Positions 52,951-64,000 of a stretch of DNA of 64,000 bases are shown piece after piece; position 1 is the stretch's first letter; each line of letters starts with the position of its first letter. The DNA is from Vitellaria paradoxa. Taxonomy: Eukaryota; Streptophyta; Magnoliopsida; Ericales; Sapotaceae. The DNA is taken from positions 15,949,167 through 16,013,166 of the forward strand of contig CM034236.1 in NCBI GenBank assembly GCA_019916065.1, written 5' to 3'. The notes under the pieces are model-generated. The model saw only the letters and a list, made by a program, of their open reading frames with translations, ran no database searches and was not told the DNA's origin. Made by a program: the position numbers and the translations under genes.

Positions 52951-53253
52951 AAACACATTGTACTTTATAGATACTAAATATTATGGATATACTTCTTTCT
53001 CTTTGCTCGGTTGTATCTTGCGTGTTGGGTTATTATATTCACGATGATTTTGTCCCCGCTTCCTTGCTATTTAGTTTCGAGAAATTTACCCCTATGACAC
53101 AACAAAGCCAGATCCTCAATTCACATAAACTGAAAATGTTTTACATAGGTTCTTGAATGACAATGTATAAAACCGAGCCTTTATTTGGGAAAGAGTTTCG
53201 TGCAATGAATTATCCTTTTCGTTAATATATCCAAACTTCATCGTACCTATGCT
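52951..53253. other. Spacer between 5S-like array and coiled-coil gene
   Basis: No gene. It lies just downstream of the stop codon of the minus-strand coiled-coil gene and probably includes its 3' UTR. Confidence 0.5.
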
Positions 53254-55713
53254 TTATAAACGGAAGCTTGTTGAGAGGCTCTTGACAATACTATTGTGCT
53301 TTGGCTTCTTCTCGTGGCTTAAGATTTTCAAACTTTGCCTCAGAATGTCCACCTCGCGCCCCCTCTTGGATTTTTCTTGCTCCAGTGAAGCTATTCTTGC
53401 TTGCAGAACTTCAATGGTTTCTTCCTTTGCTTTCAATTCTCTTTTCAATCCTTCCACTAATTCTTCTTCCTTTTCTTTCCAAGACGTCTCTCCTAAAAAA
53501 TAAAAAAATAAAGAAGAAAAGAAGGAAAGGAGAGAGAATATATAAAGAGTTAAGAAAATTTATTACCATATATTCTTCTCAATTTGTTTGAGTAAAATCT
53601 GCAGTTAACTAATGTTGATTAGATTTGCGAGAAATTTCATGCTAATATCGAATAAATTCCAACATCAAGGAGATACTAATTCTACTAATTAGGTGCTAAC
53701 AACGTAGTTACTGACATTTATCGAATCTCTATGAGATAATCTGACAATATCATCAGAAGGATCAAATTGATTCTCACTTATGCAGAGCCTTCCAGGTTTT
53801 TGGGGACAAATCTACGTATAAAAACAACACGTTACCATGTATGTAGCAACTCTAGGCCCTATATAGCTTGATTCAAGCCATAAAAAAGACATGAACCCAT
53901 CTCAACGTACTTCATCATCTAACTAAAAAAATAGTTCATTGTACGAGATTTCTATTGTCACTGAATTAAAAATATGAAGTCAAATGTACATAAAGATAAT
54001 ACATATTATATTATTTTTGATGTCAATATTTCTACGTAAATTTAATTTTTAGCCCCCAAAAAAAAATTGGCTTTTGTTCGGCAAAAAGTTTGGTGTATGC
54101 ATATTTATTAAAGCATATAAAAACATACACCAATGATGACAAAATCGCAAATTAAGAATATTGTTATTAATGTGGTGCTACATCAGCAAAACGGACTCAG
54201 GACTTATAGTTTAATTGGACTAAGCAAAAGATTTAAAAATAAACTGGTTGAGTTACACAAATTTAGGTTGAATATAGATTAAATGAAGTGTTTAAAGGAA
54301 AAATAGATTGGGTTACAAAAATTTAGGACAGGCTAAATTTAAAAAAAATATTTTTTAAACTAAATTCACCCGGGTACGTCAGTGTTTGTTTTAATGTTGT
54401 AACTTTTAGTGATTAGTAAGCAAAGGATAATTTTTTTTTAATGAACTAATCAAATTCAGTCTTGCCTATATACATTCGACTAGGAGTGTTTGGTTGGTTA
54501 AAATCAATCAAAATCTGTTAACTTTTATCAACTTTTTATTTTTTATTTTTTTCAATTAAATTTTATCATATGTTACTTTTATATCAAATTTTTATACTTT
54601 TCTATACTTTTTGGTTAAACTTTTATCAACCAAACACCTTAAGATAAGATTGCTAATCAAAACTGAGATGTTCACGTTTATGCATATTTTTTATTACTTG
54701 TGATGTATTTTATTTTTATGATATATTGGCGATTAATCACCAAAGGATAACTTTTTTTTTTTTTTTCAACCAACTAATCAAATTCAGTGTGTTCTACACT
54801 GTTTTTAGCGATTAAAATCATAGCGGCTAAAATTGGACTTTTGTAGATCAAATTTTTGATCACTAAAAATATATTCCGTTGTAGTGTATGAACAAAGACC
54901 AGTGTAGCTCACTCTAAACACTTCCATCACTACAGATTTAAAAATAGTTGGATACACACAAAGCTAGGACCTTGAAAAGTCTATAGGATAAGGAGAAATA
55001 GATTTAGAAGTTAAAATTCGTCTAAATTAAATAAAAAATTTAAAGACATTGAATAAGATTACAAAAATTTAAATTTATTAGAGAGTTTAAAAATAGAATA
55101 GACCGAGTTATAAGAATTTAAAGTGAGTTAGATTAAAAAAAAAAAAGAAAGAAGAAGAAAAAGAAGTAGATAGGATGAACTAAGTAAAATTTTTTTGGGC
55201 CCAATTACAGCTCCGGGCAAAACCTACGGTCAGTCTGCCCTTGATGATGAAAGTGAGAAAGGTTGTACCTTGGTGTGTCCTCTGAAGGAGATCATCAAGC
55301 TCAATCTTGATGGCAAGGTAAAGCTGCTTCCATCTCTCCGCCGCCGCGTCCCGCCACCTTCTCTCCTCCTTCATCTGCTCCACCAAGTAGCTAGCAGCGG
55401 TAGCACTTCCAAAAAGCTGCAAGTCCCTTTCTTCCTCAGTTTTCTCATGACCCTCTTCCAATATTCCTCTTTTAATTCTCTCTTCCCTCTCCTCCAACTT
55501 CTTCCTCAGCTTCTTCACCTCCTCCCTTAGCCTCTTCCTCTCTTTCTTCCACTCTCCCTCCTTGAATGCACAGACCACCATCTCTTGCTCATAAGCTTGA
55601 CTCTCATTCTCTCTCATGCACATTATCTCACTTATTTCCTTCTCAAGAACCCTCACCTTCTCTCTTATCCCTTTCACATCCTCCTCCCATGGGTTGCTTT
55701 GGGTGCTTCCCAT
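53254..55713 (-). CDS. Coiled-coil protein of unknown function, two exons
   Basis: Exon 1 runs from 55713 to 55269 (starts MGSTQSNPWEEDVKGIREKV). The donor is AAG/GTACAA and the acceptor TTTTTTAG/GAGAGACG. Exon 2 runs from 53492 to 53254 and ends SIVKSLSTSFRL with TAA. The exons join in phase 1 to 227 codons. Residues about 10-85 and 150-215 are strong coiled coils (KKERKRLREEVKKLRKKLEE; EETIEVLQARIASLEQEKSK). Between them is a conserved-looking segment, AAERWKQLYLAIKIELDDLL. No signal peptide, membrane segment or catalytic motif. The layout resembles a small conserved plant family without assigned function. The 1776-bp intron carries a MITE (54485-54638). No stop or frameshift, so it may be active. 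The exon 2 join is inferred from splice signals and coiled-coil continuity. Confidence 0.75.
54485..54638. mobile_element. MITE inside the intron of the coiled-coil gene
   Basis: Starts AGTGTTTGGTTGGTTAAAA. The right end on the minus strand is GGTGTTTGGTTGATAAAAG, giving inverted ends with three mismatches over 19 bases, 154 bp in all. The interior is T-rich with no ORF. No clear target duplication. Confidence 0.65.
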
Positions 55714-56357
55714 GCTTGAGTGTTAATTCGTTCCTCCTCTCTTTTCTTGCTCAATGTTTAAACTTATACATATATACTGGGAATGTTCTGTGTTCGAGCT
55801 CGCAATTGTATCTATTCGTGATTATTATCAAATATTTTGAAAATTAATAAACATGCTAAATGAATAACATATTGCGTCTCAACTTTTAGTGTGTGTATAT
55901 ATATATATATATGTGATTATTTTTGGTTGGACCTAATTTTATTATCTTATTAATTTTTAGATTTTAGAGTGTTTTGAAGACCAAAAGTTCGAAAAAATTA
56001 TAATGCGTTCGTTACTTTTTGGTTTTTGAAATGGCAAACTAAAACTAAAACTTACTATTAGAACATATTAGAGTAGTCAATGACCTGTTTTAATTATTTT
56101 TGTGTAAAAAAAAAATTGTTACAAAATTGATAAAAGTTCTTAAAATTATTTTAAATTTAAAATTTTAAAATAAACAACAGCAAATGGAAAATGATCAAAA
56201 AATTTATACAAATTATGTATTACTTTTTGTAAAATTTTGTGATCCAAACGGCCCAAAATTAAAACCCAAACGATTTATATCAAGTCTTTAGGTTGGAATA
56301 GTACTGTGCACAGATTATTCATTTTTATGAGCGCAGACTATTTTAATTTTAATTTGC

Positions 56358-56392
<35 letters not shown>

Positions 56393-56559
56393 TTTGGATA
56401 ATAGCAGAGTGTGGATGGCATGAATTCCTTGCAGAGGCTCCTCGATGGATAAAGGGGGTTGGCACAGTATTTTCTATTAGGATGTATGCTGGCTCTCATT
56501 AACTTGATCAATAATGGAGATGACAAAGACGTCCGATCGTATATCGATAGATATGACTA

Positions 56560-56591
<32 letters not shown>

Positions 56592-58002
56592 GACTGTTTG
56601 GTTAAAAAAAAGATAAAAAATATAATAAAAGAAAAAAAAATTAACATAAAAGTGATATGTGAATAAATTTAATTAAAAAAATATTAAAATTAATTAAAAT
56701 TAATAATTTTAATAATTTTTAGTGTCACCGATCAAAATCATAGTCGTGAATGAATGAAGTTGTTGAAGGTCACATGAAAACATTCGGAAATGGTAGCGTC
56801 GACAAGACAGAGATTTGATTGCCAACTATATATATATATAAGCTTTGTGCCTAAATTGGGTCCTGCGATCTTTGGAAATTGCAGAAGACATGACAAAAGA
56901 ATTGTACTAGGGGCATCTTGTGGGCCTGTTATGCTGACTTTAATCTATCACATGAGCAACAAATTAATTTACCTCACCAAACTCAATGATTAAGCAAAAT
57001 GCGCGGAAACTCAATGATTAAGCATGATGCACGGTAAAACTCAAGTATAGAAATAAAAAATCATAATTTAATTAAGATTTATTAATTTTATCGAATAATA
57101 TTTATTAATTTAATTAATAATATTTATTAATTCAATTAAATTTATCTTATTAAATCATAATCCTCTATTTTTACATTTCAGTCCTTATAGTACATTTTAC
57201 ATCGCAACTCTCTTCAATTGATTACAGTGTAGTTGGGTTTTGATTGGGAGGGGGAAAAAAACTTATTTAAATACTAACTTAAATATTCATCCAGTTCAAT
57301 CAAAACCCAACTCAATAAATTAATGATATTGTTAGAGAAAAAAATAAATAAATTAAGTTGCTTGTTAGGCCTATTTAATAAGGTTTTTGTTTATTATTAT
57401 TTTTTAACTATGTTTGACAATTTTTGTTTTGTATTTAATATTTTCAATTATCGTTTTTCTCCCGCAAAATAAAAATAGAGAATATGTTTGGTAATTAATG
57501 CAATTTTGTTTAAAGTAATTAACTTTAACTTAATACAATATTTATTTTTTATAAAATGAAAATTTAATTTTATAAAATATGTATCTTTTAATAATAGTTA
57601 ATCTTGATAAAGCATCGTAGTAAAGAACAAAATCTAATAATCAATTTTTATTTATTTAAAAATAAATTAATTTAATAAAATATTTTAATATGTGAATATT
57701 ATTAATTAGAAACTAATTTAAATTTAATTAGAGAAATCATTTTAATCATAAACTATTACTCTAATAGTATTTAAGTTTATTTTAATAAAATAAATCATTT
57801 TAATATGTAATAAATACTTAGAATATTTCATAAAGAAAATTTTAACATGCAATTATTATTTATTTAAAACTAATTTAAATTTAACCAAATAAATCACTAT
57901 AATTATAGACTATTACTTTAATAATAATTAATTTTATTTTAATAAAATAAATCATTTTATTGTGTAATTAGTATTTATTAAAAAAAATCTTAATTTAATA
58001 AA
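55714..58002. other. AT-rich intergenic DNA
   Basis: The first few hundred bases are the upstream region of the minus-strand coiled-coil gene. (TA)n/(GA)n microsatellites lie near 55895, 56360 and 56570. 57690-57985 contains two imperfect copies of a ~145-bp AT-rich unit (ACTATTACT..TAATA, then TTTTAATAAAATAAATCATT). No gene recognised. Confidence 0.55.
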
Positions 58003-59831
58003 TGTCATCCCTTGGATTTTTACAGCTCAAATTTCCGAGGGTTACTTGTGAATAAGGATATAAGTTTTTGATACCAAGGTGATGCGTTTCAAATTTTCTC
58101 CAAACTCGAGGTTGACCTATGAGAATAAATTAGGGTATTTGAAAATCTCTAATTTATCCTTTATTAAATTCTAAGCTATTAGGTTAAATAAATAGTGGGA
58201 TTTCAATTACAGAGTATAAAATAATATAAAAATAGAAAATATGGTTACAAAGCCGTCTAATTGTTCCAACTGCATGATTAATATTATAAACCAAATAAAA
58301 TCAAGTTTAAAATTTAGTTCTTTCAATCATATAACAAATATTTTTATAGACCAAAATTTTAGATAGTCTTCTAGTGATGTGGAAGAGGCAAAATAAACTG
58401 TTGTTCTAGTAAAATTCTAAGAGAATTAATTTCTCCCTAGTTTATCTTCAGTATTCCTGTACTTATTGTCATAAATAATTTCTCCAGGATAGGTTGAGCT
58501 ATTAAAGTCTTGTAGTTAAAATCCCTTAGCTTATATATAGTGGCCACAATATTACACTTTATTATGTAACCTAATACACTAAATATGGTTAGATAGCATG
58601 TCATTCATATAACAAATAGTTTAAACGATCATAACTAAACAATGTAAAGTTATACTTTCCCGTTAAACAATTTAGTGTTACAATTTTTACCGCAATGAAA
58701 TCGATGTCGCAATAATAAGGATCTCAGATTTAGCTATACAATTTCTAGAGATCAAATCCCATAGTAATATTGGTTTTATGTATTTTTTTTAACACTTTAT
58801 ACATAGCAATCATCGAAAGGAATTAGATATAGTGAAATAATTCCGAAATGCAATGTTCCACACATAAGCAAGAGAAGTTTTTAGTCATAGAAAGATTAGA
58901 TAAAGGGGTTTTATCTAGAATCTTCTTGAGTTAATTATATTCTTATCCTCCTCTACCCCCAACTTTGGAGATTAGTGACTATTGGCTGCAAATCTAATGC
59001 ATTCTGACATATGTCACTAACCAAAACCTAGCTATCGCGACTAAGTACTTGACTAGCCAGTTTAGAAAGGGGGTATTCCCACACAACAAATGGATAAGTT
59101 TTCATCTCCACCTAGAAAGGTTATTTCTACTCACCCATCACCCTATTGCCAATAACAACCTCAACACCACATGCTTTGGATTTATTTTCACCCTTTAATA
59201 TTTTCAAGAGTACCTTATTTGGAAACAAGACATTTTATTCAAACTGGGCAATGATTCTAGATGATGAATCACATTTGAAATTATTCAGTCATATTCATTC
59301 ATAATTCTAAATCTTTCATTTTAAAAAGTTAATATTTTCGTAATCAATATTTCTCAAATTAACTAAAATTAAACATATCCACAAATATTACATTTATGTA
59401 GATAAATACTTAAGGTACACAAATGGTATTAATTTGCTAAACATAATTAAGATTAAGTATTTTATTTAAGTTAAGTCTTTTGACTAATTTGTCGGACCTA
59501 GGTGATTAATATTTAACTATGCTGAGGTTAGTGGCTTGGTGGGAAGATGACCTAATTATTAATTGCAAGGTTACGAGGTTGAACCTCATTAGTCCCAATC
59601 TTAATTTTTTTACCAATTATTCTTTTTCTTGGAATTCTCTTTAATCGTAGAAAATTTTCTAATTACTATTTTATTTCAACTTTGATAACAAAATATATAA
59701 AATTAGATATTTGAATTTTGGGATATAAATTTCTGGGTTTCAAGATATTCATAACAATTTTATAAGGTTATTTCAATATTATTCAGGCAATTAATGTTGC
59801 GCCCCGAAGTTCACAACTCAGGGACATGACA
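58003..59831 (+). repeat. 5' LTR of the Tekay-like element
   Basis: Starts TGTCATCC and ends GGGACATGACA, so TGTCAT/ATGACA form perfect 6-bp terminal inverted repeats. The primer binding site follows after GCT. 1829 bp is long but usual for this clade. The 5-base flank is ATAAA (57998-58002); its partner would be after the 3' LTR outside the window. Confidence 0.75.
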
Positions 59832-59834
59832 GCT

Positions 59835-59846
59835 TGGTATCAGAGC
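59835..59846 (+). other. Primer binding site for initiator tRNA-Met
   Basis: TGGTATCAGAGC, three bases after the LTR end, complementary to the 3' end of initiator tRNA-Met. Identical to the site at 23674 in the other gypsy element. Confidence 0.85.
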
Positions 59847-59985
59847 TTAGGTTTAGGAATACCTAGGGACAGTGGGAAATTTTATGATTTGGGGGTTACG
59901 TGTTTTTAAGGATGTTATATATGACTTGATTTTGAGACCTTGAAATTTTGAAACTTATAATTATTTTCTACTTGTTTCTAGCTTT

Positions 59986-62900
59986 ATGGCACCCAGAACT
60001 GCACCAATTGCTAGGGGTAGGGGTCGTGGGTAACCCAAAGGTCATGGGGCTTAGGCTGGTCGTGGTTGTGGCCGTGGAGCTCAGATTGGCATGGGTCATG
60101 GCGCCTTAGTTGAGGATGTTCATCTAGGATTGACCCGCGAGCAGGGGTCTAATGCGAGTGCAGGGTTTGAGGCTCTGCCTGGGGTGGGCTTAGTGCAACA
60201 GTAAGAGGAGGTGCAGTCTGGATAGCCTTCAATTCAGACACCTGTAGCATTTGATCCTGCCATATTTATGCATCAAGTGGCAGCAACCATGGCAGTGTTA
60301 GCAGGAAGTGGAGCACGAGTGGGACCTCCACCAGCTTCTAGTCAGTCAGCGGGTTCTTTGGAGCACTTTAGGAGGATAAAGCCTCCAAGCTATGACGGAG
60401 TGCCGGACTCTGATGTTGCTGAGGGTTTTCTCAGCCAATGCGAGAAAATCCTCAAGGCCCTTCAGATCACAGATATTCAGACAAATATTTCCCTTGTCAC
60501 CTTTCAGTTCACTGGTGATGCTGCTATGTGGTGGAGTTCTGTAGAGGGTTCACAGGATGTGGCAGCTTTGACTTGGGAGAGATTCCAAGAATTATTCCGT
60601 GAGCACTTTCTCTTTATCGCTCTCAAGGATGTGAAGAGGGATGAGTTTATTGCATTAACTCAGGGACCCATAATAATGTTGGAGTATGAGCATCGGTTTG
60701 CTTCCCTCTCCTTATATGCTTCTGAGTTGGTATCCATTGAGAGATACCGTTGCAGACGTTTTGAAAGGGGCTTACGTGTGGCTATCAGGAGCAGAGTTGT
60801 TCCAATGGGGTTAGATGACTACAAAATTTTGACCGGCCGAGCGATGACTATTGAGAAAGATCTGAATGATGTCCGAGCAATGAATGAAGGCAAGCAGGGG
60901 AAGGTTGTTACCCTGCAGTCAGATAACAAAAAAAAGAAGAGACAAAGGGAGGGACCTAGTGAGTCCCAGCTATAGCAGTTCCAGCTAGGGAGTGTGGCCC
61001 CTACTTAGACAGCTAACAGGACACAGTCTTAGGGTCTGAACATGTGCCACATCTGCCACCAGCCAGGGCACAAGAAGAACCACTGCCCATTGAAAAATGT
61101 ATCGACAAAGATCGAGCAACAGTTTGAGCTACGGTTTGAGCAGAGGTTAAGATTACCCACATGTTTTTCTTATGGCCAGCCAGGCCATATTTCTAGAAAT
61201 TGCCTTCAAGACAATAATGCAGCTAGGTTTCAGCAGCCAACACAATCTGTCGAAAGTAATAGACCTACAGCATCGTAGACTTTTCAGAATCAGTTCTGAC
61301 AGAGGTCACAAGGTAGTGCCCCAAGTGCTCAGAGGACAGCTCAGGGTGGTCCACAGCAGGGGCAGAGAGGCGAAAGGCCACCAGCAACTCCTACCCAAGG
61401 GAGAGTATTTACCATAGCACTGATTGAAGGACTTGTGGAGCTAATTGTGACTGGAGGTACATTTACAGTTTTTGCTATGCATGTGACAACTTTGATAGAT
61501 ACTAGGGCTTCTCATTCATTCATTTCTGAAAATTGTGTTTCCGTGCTTAGTTTACCCCTTGAGCTTTTGACTCTACCCATGCGTGTTGAGACCCCGATTG
61601 GGGGATTTTCTCAGTTGGGTAAGATTTGTAAGGGGTGTGTGATGGCTATTCAAGTGTGTAATTTAGTGGATGATTATCAGTTTTCTCATGATTTCATAGT
61701 ACTGAAAATGGATAGCTTTGATGTGATACTCGGTATAGATTGACTGGTAGCCTACCGAGCATTTATTGATTGTTCCAATGGTCACATGACCATGCACACT
61801 CCTAAGGGAAATGTGATCAAGTTCACAGGGGATCGATACAGTTCTCGGACTTTGCCTTCTATTGACGGGCAAGGACCAGTGGAACTTTGTAGTCTATTTA
61901 CCAACATAACCGTGGAGGATGAGGAACAAAGTGTGATTGAGTTACCACGTGTTGTCTGTGAATTTTCGGAGGTGTTCCCGGAAGACTTGTTTGGGTTACC
62001 ACCAGAAAGAGAAGTGGAGTTTACAATTGATTTGGTTCCAGGGATTGAGCCAATATCTATTGCACCTTATCGGTTAGCACCAGCAGAACTAGCCGAGTTG
62101 AAGACTCAGATTGAGGATTTGACCTTAAAAGGATTTATCCGACCCAGTACATCTCCGTGGGGTGCACTAGCGCTGTTTGCAGCAAAAAAAGATGGCACAC
62201 TCAAAATGTGTATTGATTATAGGAGACTGAATAGAGTCACCATCAAGAATCGGTGCTTCTTACTGAGGATTGATGACCTATTTGATTAGCTAAAAGGGTC
62301 GGTGTTCTTTTTGAAGATCGATCTAAGGTTAGGTTATGGCCAGTTAAGGGTGCGAATAGAGGATGTCCTCTAGACAGCATTTAGGACTCTATACGGTCAT
62401 TACGAGTTCCTTGTTATGCCATTTGGGTTGACAAATGTACTAGCAGTGTTCATGGATCTAATGAATCGGATATTTAGTAAATATTTAGATTAGTTTATGG
62501 TTGTCTTCATTGATGACGTATTAGTCTACTCACAATCAGAGGAAGAGCATGAGAGGTATTTGCGGATTGTGCTTCAAACCTTGTAGGATCATCGGCTGTA
62601 TGCCATGCTTAGTAAGTGTGAATTCTGGCTTCGTGAAGTGAAATTTCTTGAACATGTGGTATCTGCTGAGGGTGTTGCAGTAGAATCTTCAAAGATTAAG
62701 GCAGTTATAGATTGGCTGAGGCCAACAACTGTGTTCGAAATCTGTGGCTTCTTAGGGCAACAGGATACTACCGGAGGTTCGTGATAGATTTTTCACGACT
62801 AGTTGGGCCAATGACGAGATTGACTCGGAAGGGGATCAAGTTTGTGTGGGATGAAGCTTTCTAGCCTTCATTCCAAGAATTGAAGAAAAGATTGACTTTT

Positions 62901-64000
62901 GCTCCAGTGCTTGTAATCCTAAAAAGGGGTTTGGGGTATACAGTTTATTGTGAGGCGTTCAAAGAAAGTTTAGGTTGCGTCTTAATGCAATGAGGGAAAG
63001 TAGTAAGTTATGGGTCTCGGTAGCTAAAGACTCATGAGAAGAATTACTCGGTGAACGATCTTGAGTTGACAATAGTTATCTTTGCACTCAAGAGTTGGAA
63101 GCATTATCTCTACGGAGAGAAATTTGAAGTTTTTCTTCGACAATAAGAGCTTAAAGTATATATTTACTTAGAAAGATCTGAATCTGAGACAGAGGAGATG
63201 GGTTGAGTACATGAAAAACTTCAATTTTGAACTGCATTACCATCCGAGCAAGACCAACGTGGTTGCTGATGCCTTAAGTCAGAAGACCCATGCCACCTTG
63301 GCTAGTGTGGCAGTACGACAGTGGAGGATGATGGATAATTTGGGTGAGTTTGGGCTTGACTATTAGGAGGTCGAGAACCCAGCAGTGTTATGTCCTATGG
63401 TGATTCAGCCTATCTTACTAAGCAGAGTTGTGGAGGTCCAAGGTACTGATGTTGAGGCAAATGAGTATCGGGTACGGGTAAGTAGTGATGAGGTCATACC
63501 TGGTTGGATGACAGGGTCAAATGGAGGATTGAGATTTTAGGGAAGGCTGTTTGTGCCAATTTCAGTTCGAGATATAGTATTAAGGGAGTTTCACCATTCC
63601 AAGTTTGTAGTACATCCCGAAGGGACAGAGATGTACCTAGATCTCCACTGGCAATTCTTTTGGGCAGGGATGAAAAAAGAGATGTAGTTGAGTTTGTGAG
63701 CAAGTGTTTGACTTGCCAGCAAGTGAAAGCAGAGCATTAGAGGCTAATAGGGTTGCTTCAACCATTTCCAGTTTCGGAATGGAAGTGGGAAAATATCATA
63801 ATGGACTTCGTTATTAATTTGCCCAAATCTCCCAAGAAGCATGATACTATTTGGGTGGTGGTGGATAGATTAACAAAGTCAGCGCACTTCTTACCGATTT
63901 GTTTGACTGACTCCATGGATAGTTTGGCTCGGTTGTACATCAGGGAGATTGTGAGGCTACATGGGGCTCCGGTATCAATCGTATCCGATAGGGATCTGAT
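59986..64000 (+). pseudogene. gag-pol of Tekay-like chromovirus, riddled with stops
   Basis: A single frame from ATG 59986 (MAPRTAPIARGRGRG) holds gag (60268-60975), zinc knuckle CHICHQPGHKKNHC (61048) and a second one damaged at its second Cys (CFSYGQPGHISRNC). Then come protease with DTRAS instead of DTGAS (61498), RT ([16 protein letters not shown], catalytic FIDDVLVYS), RNase H, and integrase with [15 protein letters not shown] and SIVSDRD. Stops in this frame: 60031, 60052, 60202, 60223, 60973, 61006, 61030, 61276, 61297, 61741, 62287, 62371, 62491, 62584. Most are TAG where Gln is expected. Frameshifts follow after about 62740. The product cannot be made. Confidence 0.9.

Larger units (their letters stand above)
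58003..64000 (+). mobile_element. Tekay/Del-like chromovirus (Ty3/gypsy), 5' part
   Basis: A 1.83-kb 5' LTR (58003-59831), the tRNA-Met primer binding site (59835-59846) and a long gag-pol frame (from 59986) run off the right edge of the window inside integrase. LTR length, gag sequence (RRIKPPSYDGVPD, MWWSSVEG), zinc knuckles, RT and IN fit the Tekay/Del clade of plant chromoviruses. The chromodomain and 3' LTR would lie beyond 64000. Many nonsense codons make it inactive. Confidence 0.85.

Noticed and set aside
55195..55847. Plus-strand Leu/Pro/Ser-rich frames
   Set aside because: They are the antisense of the Glu/Lys-rich coiled-coil exon.

Overview
The window is AT-rich nuclear DNA of a flowering plant. 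A TIR-NBS-LRR gene, spliced genes with GT..AG introns, a plastid-targeted beta-amylase and several classes of plant transposon all point to a eudicot; the species cannot be named from the sequence. Only two protein genes look intact: a four-exon beta-amylase 1 gene (BAM1, + strand, 41292-44933, 572 codons) and a two-exon coiled-coil protein of unknown function (- strand, 53254-55713, 227 codons). Everything else supported is transposon, gene fragment or decayed gene.

Layout. 1-6506: 3' half of a Tat-lineage Ty3/gypsy retrotransposon (broken integrase, a 41-bp hairpin repeat array, an antisense spliced ORF, the 3' LTR). 9109-14249: a TIR-NBS-LRR resistance gene pseudogene with all domains but many stops and frameshifts. 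17001-18616: a Mutator-like element carrying fragments of an arabinose-5-phosphate isomerase gene and a DELLA/GRAS gene (Pack-MULE). 21621-22722: another MULE-like element. 23063-23326: last exons of a WCRKC-type thioredoxin gene, cut off by a 3'-truncated Ty3/gypsy element (23327-28519). 29574-30092: a short hAT element with an 8-bp target duplication. 31749-32653: a solo LTR with a 5-bp target duplication, related to the LTR at 5855-6506. 33004-35100: a 2.1-kb foldback element with arms of about 1 kb. 36954-37121: a Tourist-like MITE. 38655-38734: a decayed plastid-type tRNA-Leu(UAG). 41292-44933: BAM1 with its promoter. 46452-50324: a CACTA element with TAT target duplications. 51945-52950: a row of degenerate 5S rRNA-derived repeats. 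53254-55713: the coiled-coil gene. 58003-64000: 5' LTR and most of the coding region of a Tekay/Del-like chromovirus, running off the right edge.

There is no operon-like cooperation among genes. The common thread is transposition and decay: elements have captured gene pieces, interrupted a thioredoxin gene, inserted into introns, and accumulated stops that are mostly TAG where CAG (Gln) is expected. The strongest unusual items are the two-gene Pack-MULE, the 5S-derived array, the foldback palindrome, and the antisense spliced ORF in the Tat element.
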